Assembly: GCA_022822005.1 (NCBI GenBank) | Contig: JAJECO010000054.1 | Coordinates: 62,001 to 126,000 of the forward strand | Source of the DNA: Candidatus Poribacteria bacterium | GTDB taxonomy: Bacteria; Poribacteria; WGA-4E; PCPOR2b | DNA: 64,000 nt | Direction: 5' to 3' | Shown here: positions 61,170 to 64,000 of the stretch, piece by piece | How positions within the stretch are numbered: position 1 is the first letter of the stretch | Layout of the letters: each line of letters begins with the position of its first letter | Notes under the pieces: generated by a model | Databases searched by the model: none | What the model was told of the DNA's origin: nothing | What the model saw: the letters and a program-made list of their open reading frames with translations, nothing else | Translations under genes and position numbers: made by a program

Positions 61170-62411
61170 TTAGTATTGAAACCCGAAGCCGAGTGCGAAG
61201 GTATGTTCGTCCTCAAAATCGGTGTCCAATATGGGTATGGTGTCCAATATCTCTACGGGTGTGGACCCCAATGTTCGAGCGGAGTAATGTCCCTTAAAGA
61301 CAAGTTGTGGGTGTGGGTGATAATTGAGACCGAGTATCCACGTCTGACGCTCCCAACGCGGATTATCAAAGATGTCTCCCTTCACCTCAGCCATTGTATC
61401 GTAGTTATCGTAACGGACGAACAGGTCAAGCGCTGCCGCCGTGTTCAACGATGATTTGAAAAACGAGAGCAGGTTGTAGCCAGCTTCGAGATACCCGCCA
61501 AAGGCCTGGCTACCAACAGGTGTCCGCTTTACATTTAGGTTGTTTGAAAGATTGCGATTGGTTTTGGAGATAAGTTCCGAATTTTCGAGGGTTCCGTAAA
61601 GGAACATCCCGCGAACCTTCAACGCGCCGACCTCATAAAATCCGTGTAGATCAACAATTGAGACGTGGGCATCTTCTCGGAAGTCCGGTTTAGGACGGTT
61701 GTCCGCGCTGTCTCCGTAGTAACCAGAGACACCGAGGACTGCTCCGTCCATGACTGTGTAATCGACACGACCGACAAGCGCAAAATCTTCGGCATTGGCG
61801 GCCTCAAAACGCAGTTGATGACCGCTGGCGATCCAACGGCGCGAGCTGAAGCCGGTGGAGTCCAAGCCGTTGACGACTTGCGCCTGATAGCTGAGCGCGC
61901 CAGCTTTGCCGAATAGCTCAATCCCATTTTCATGCCAGATGGTTGGAATCAGGTTAGATTCAGATTCGGGGCGGGTGGTTGTGAAGTAGTGTTGGGGACG
62001 ATGCCGCTTGGCGGTTAAGCCGACCGGCACGATGATGTGACCTATCCGTAGGTTGAGCGTTGGGCGAAACTCAAAGACTGCGGCGAGTTTCTCAACGATG
62101 ACCTCACCGCCTTTTTCGACTTCCATCTCGAATTCACCAAACTCCTCAAATTTATCAAACTCCATTGTGATGCCGGTCCCACCGTGCTCAAACTCGAGTT
62201 CCGATTCAAGACGGATGGTATCGTTAATCTGGAGTTTTGGCGCGATGACGAACCGTTCAACGTCAATGTGAGCCCGTCGCTCTGGATCGGTTTCCCAATA
62301 GAAATTAGCGTAATTGATTACTCCGTAGCCGGAGACACTGAACCGTTTGGATTCAGCCGGTGCAGCTTGAACCGTTAGGAGTAGAAGCAGAAGATAACAG
62401 AAGATTCGCAA
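61170..62411 (-). CDS. Outer-membrane porin-like protein in the imelysin operon
   Basis: This 413-aa exported beta-barrel protein has a signal peptide ending QAAPAES. Resemblance to phosphate-selective porin O/P-type barrels is seen in FVIAPKLQINDTIRLESELEFEH, RIGHIIVPVGLTAKRH and NGIELFGKAGALSYQAQVVNGL. The C-terminus is FALGFGFQY with the aromatic end residue. It starts with TTG 62411 with GAGAGG six nucleotides upstream. Location before imelysin and behind a Fur-like operator suggests that it admits an iron complex or a small organic acid. It is not similar in detail to the porin at 31265-32518. Confidence 0.82.
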   Translation of the reverse strand: MRIFCYLLLLLLTVQAAPAESKRFSVSGYGVINYANFYWETDPERRAHIDVERFVIAPKLQINDTIRLESELEFEHGGTGITMEFDKFEEFGEFEMEVEKGGEVIVEKLAAVFEFRPTLNLRIGHIIVPVGLTAKRHRPQHYFTTTRPESESNLIPTIWHENGIELFGKAGALSYQAQVVNGLDSTGFSSRRWIASGHQLRFEAANAEDFALVGRVDYTVMDGAVLGVSGYYGDSADNRPKPDFREDAHVSIVDLHGFYEVGALKVRGMFLYGTLENSELISKTNRNLSNNLNVKRTPVGSQAFGGYLEAGYNLLSFFKSSLNTAAALDLFVRYDNYDTMAEVKGDIFDNPRWERQTWILGLNYHPHPQLVFKGHYSARTLGSTPVEILDTIPILDTDFEDEHTFALGFGFQY

Positions 62412-62432
62412 TTCTAACCTCTCGGATTATTT

Positions 62433-62463
62433 GATACTGAGTCTCAATCGCACCTTAGTGCAA
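62433..62463 (-). promoter_or_regulatory. Putative Fur-type operator and promoter of the porin-imelysin operon
   Basis: On the minus strand TTGCAC (62463-62458), 11 nt, then TGAGACTCA (62446-62438) followed by GTATCAAATAAT. The arrangement equals that upstream of the heme and FecA operons. The TTGCAC overlaps the T-run of the terminator at 62461-62488. Confidence 0.62.
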
Positions 62464-62488
62464 AATAAAAACGGGCATATTCTGCCCG
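62461..62488 (-). terminator. Intrinsic terminator upstream of the porin gene
   Basis: On the minus strand CGGGCA (62488-62483), a GAATA loop, TGCCCG (62477-62472), then TTTTTATTTTG. It lies about 50 nt before the TTG start of the porin gene and downstream of a strong promoter, so it would end a short transcript. Confidence 0.85.
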
Positions 62489-62537
62489 ATTTGACTCTTC
62501 TAAAAACCCGATATTGAGACTCATTCGCAAGTTATTC
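62462..62537 (-). ncRNA. Candidate iron-regulated small RNA, about 75 nt
   Basis: A consensus sigma-70 promoter on the minus strand would start RNA near 62537, and the terminator at 62488-62461 would end it. The first part holds the palindromic core TGAGTCTCA (62525-62514 region), so a regulator bound there would block transcription at its start. There is no start codon with a ribosome site. It could also be an attenuated leader of the porin-imelysin operon. Confidence 0.45.
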
Positions 62538-62543
62538 TATAGT

Positions 62544-62573
62544 ATTATAAACCGCTGCAAAAACGTATGTCAA
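62544..62573 (-). promoter_or_regulatory. Consensus sigma-70 promoter
   Basis: TTGACA (62573-62568) and TATAAT (62549-62544) on the minus strand are separated by 18 nt, a perfect match to both hexamers. It points toward the small-RNA candidate and the porin gene. A Fur-like site (62530-62510, matching the 19-bp consensus at 14 positions) follows directly. Confidence 0.72.
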
Positions 62574-62599
62574 GTTTTTTTTGCAATTTTTTTTACAAA

Positions 62600-62790
62600 T
62601 AGGAGTTACGCAGTTCAGTAAGGAACAACGATCCTCCGTTCCGAGAGTCCGAGAGTTGTTCACTGCGAACTTCTTGATGGCGCGCCTATTGTAGTTGCCC
62701 AATTCATCGGGGTATCGGGGCAAGGATGCCCCTCTCACGTCCTGACGCGCAATGAATTACGCTACTACAAACTCAAGTACGTAACTCCTA
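62600..62790. mobile_element. MITE-like element with 11-bp terminal inverted repeats and target duplication
   Basis: TAGGAGTTACG at 62600-62610 and CGTAACTCCTA at 62780-62790 are perfect inverted ends of a 191-bp segment without a gene. ACAAA directly before (62595-62599) and directly after (62791-62795) is a 5-bp duplication as made by transposition. Further end-like copies (TAGGnnTTACGC) occur at 2241, 46833 and 46995. The remaining interval to 62904 shows no gene. Confidence 0.8.
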
Positions 62791-62904
62791 ACAAAAAGGA
62801 TTTCGGGGGTGAATGCGGATTGAACGGATCAGGATTGACCGTTTCACAATCGCGCTACGAACACCAAGACTGAGAAAAGAAGATGCCAGAAAATATGAAA
62901 TGCA

Positions 62905-63624
62905 CTACCATTCGGTCTCTTTGACTTTTGCGGATACCGGGATCTCAAACTGAAGGATTGGGGGCGGCGGTTGTGGATTGAGTTGTGGATTTCCGTAAAC
63001 AACATGTTCATGTTCCAGAACTTCAGATTCGGGACCGTATAGGCTGGAGGTAACCTCCATGGGAATATAATTGTCGCCGAGTTTGGTGTGGTTCCGATAA
63101 TATGATTTTGCGGCAAGTTTGCCGTCGGAGGTTTTGACCTCAGTAGAGATGAGCCTATCAGCCCGGCTTCCCAGAATAACGGCACCGAGTTTATTCTTTG
63201 CTTTCTCGGGCGGTGTCCAATAGGTGTAGAGCACATCGTCTGCTATCTCGTGCCGGTCGAGGGAATACCCGATGGCGGTCAGTCCGTACTCTGCTTGTGT
63301 TGACTGGATGATAGATTCAACAAATGGGAGCGGAATTCGTCCTTTGGCGGTGAAGCGGAATGCTTGATTTTGGAGGGGATAATAGATTTCCAGCACCTCC
63401 TCCTGCACAATCATTATCTGCTTGAGCGGTTCCGTAACCTCAACGACAACCCGTGCTGCTTTTACATCGTAGTGGAGGGTGCCTGTTATGGTCTCTGTTT
63501 TGTCGTTTTCGGTTAATTCTCGCGTAAAGTCCAAGGAAAGGGTTTCTAATGGCGCGGCGTGGAGTCCGGTGCAAAGAAAGAAGGTGAGTAAAAGGGGGGG
63601 TGAGATTTTAGAAATTCCGAACAT
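62905..63624 (-). CDS. LolA-like outer-membrane lipoprotein-carrier-fold protein
   Basis: This 239-aa exported protein has a signal peptide ending CTGLHAA. Its beta-strand pattern resembles LolA: LSLDFTRELTENDKTETITGTLHYDVKAARVVVEVTEP and IMIVQEEVLEIYYPLQNQAFRF, read in parts. LolA carries lipoproteins or, in related proteins, other lipids through the periplasm. The usual Arg residue of LolA cannot be placed securely, and the C-terminal Pro-rich end (QLNPQPPPPI) is unusual. It follows a small membrane-protein gene by 67 nt. A relative outside the canonical Lol system is likely. Confidence 0.65.
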   Translation of the reverse strand: MFGISKISPPLLLTFFLCTGLHAAPLETLSLDFTRELTENDKTETITGTLHYDVKAARVVVEVTEPLKQIMIVQEEVLEIYYPLQNQAFRFTAKGRIPLPFVESIIQSTQAEYGLTAIGYSLDRHEIADDVLYTYWTPPEKAKNKLGAVILGSRADRLISTEVKTSDGKLAAKSYYRNHTKLGDNYIPMEVTSSLYGPESEVLEHEHVVYGNPQLNPQPPPPILQFEIPVSAKVKETEW

Positions 63625-63691
63625 TTATTGTTTTCATGAGTGGAAAGGTGGCAAATGTTTAACACTTGCCACCACACTGCTTTTAGGCGAC

Positions 63692-63997
63692 CTAGTAAGT
63701 AGACTCGCTATATGCTGCTATAGCAGCAGCAATATAAATTACGGTTGCAATACCACCGACAACACAACCTCCCAAGGCACTGTTAGCCTGAAGACTTTTG
63801 GCTTTTTCCGCATAGGCCTGGGTATAAAAGGCTACATATTCTGGTGACTTACCAAGGAGTCTTGTGGCAGGGGGCGCGGGCTCAACAGCATAGGCAACAA
63901 TAACTCCGACTATGCCTCCCAAACAACCTCCCAAGAACCAAAGCCCTTTGTTGACGTCGTTCTGAGCATCGCGCTCGGCAGCGACTATTGCCTCCAT
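63692..63997 (-). CDS. Small two-helix membrane protein (possibly 5' partial)
   Basis: This protein of at least 101 aa has two Gly/Ala-rich membrane helices (WFLGGCLGGIVGVIVAYAV near residues 20-38, and CVVGGIATVIYIAAAIAAY near 78-96). Between them is a polar loop, SPEYVAFYTQAYAEKAKSLQ. The first Met is three bases from the window edge, and the frame stays open to the end, so the true start may lie outside. Function is unknown. It is upstream of the LolA-like gene on the same strand. Confidence 0.65.
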   Translation of the reverse strand: MEAIVAAERDAQNDVNKGLWFLGGCLGGIVGVIVAYAVEPAPPATRLLGKSPEYVAFYTQAYAEKAKSLQANSALGGCVVGGIATVIYIAAAIAAYSESTY

Positions 63998-64000
63998 TTG

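Noticed and set aside
1-64000. CRISPR arrays, tRNA or rRNA genes, prophage or transposase genes
   Set aside because: No regularly spaced direct repeats, no cloverleaf with a CCA or T-loop signature, and no phage or transposase domain was seen on either strand.

Overview
The window looks like a chromosomal segment of an uncultured, diderm, probably marine or host-associated bacterium of candidate-phylum type. The gene style (phytanoyl-CoA dioxygenase-like proteins, sigma factors fused to membrane and carboxypeptidase-regulatory domains, MlrC/M81 and M19 enzymes, secreted WD40 proteins, many short intergenic repeats) resembles Poribacteria and their relatives. This assignment is an inference from content, not a phylogeny. 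There are no rRNA, tRNA or CRISPR features and no recognisable transposase, but small non-coding repeats are frequent, including one element with clear terminal inverted repeats and a 5-bp target duplication.

Layout. 1-2.2 kb: a tandemly duplicated membrane-tethered ECF sigma factor locus, each copy closed by the same terminator. 2.4-12.3 kb: mixed metabolism (Gfo/Idh/MocA oxidoreductase, acetyltransferase, two PhyH dioxygenases, an M19 dipeptidase homologue lacking its HxD motif, M81 peptidase, TrmB, STAS protein, ELM1-like protein, HpcH/HpaI aldolase). 12.9-16.6 kb: a giant sigma factor with a membrane segment, carboxypeptidase-regulatory repeats and a redoxin-like end. 16.7-27.3 kb: an EEP-family lipoprotein and seven tandem Leu/Ile/Val-type binding lipoproteins with no permease or ATPase, plus an eighth decayed copy. 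27.4-37.2 kb: membrane protein, third PhyH protein, porin and BCCT osmolyte transporter, secreted WD40 double propeller, and two carboxypeptidase-regulatory paralogues, one fused to a C-type lectin domain.

37.8-62.4 kb is dominated by iron and heme. A heme locus (PepSY protein, TonB receptor, CcsA-like protein, small protein, HmuY, HmuT, HmuU, HmuV) is followed, after a polysaccharide block (GHMP kinase, UDP-glucose dehydrogenase, FAD oxidoreductase, GT-C transferase), by a FecA-type receptor with a DUF4856 lipoprotein. Next come a Rieske protein overlapping an IsdG-like heme monooxygenase, divergent bacterioferritin, a di-heme DHOR protein with Nudix and lipoprotein partners, and a porin-imelysin pair. 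Together they would cover outer-membrane capture, periplasmic binding, import, heme breakdown and iron storage.

The most interesting signal is in the non-coding DNA of the iron region. Three iron promoters share one architecture: a TTGnAn -35-like hexamer, 11-12 nt, then a TGAGACTCA Fur-like core. Two of them are followed by a 97/98-nt block that is nearly identical between loci about 10 kb apart and ends in a G-rich stem and T-run. Upstream of the third, a textbook TTGACA/TATAAT promoter with the same operator core leads after about 75 nt to an intrinsic terminator. These look like iron-responsive leader RNAs or small RNAs. A separate two-hairpin element with compensatory substitutions occurs twice in the heme operon.
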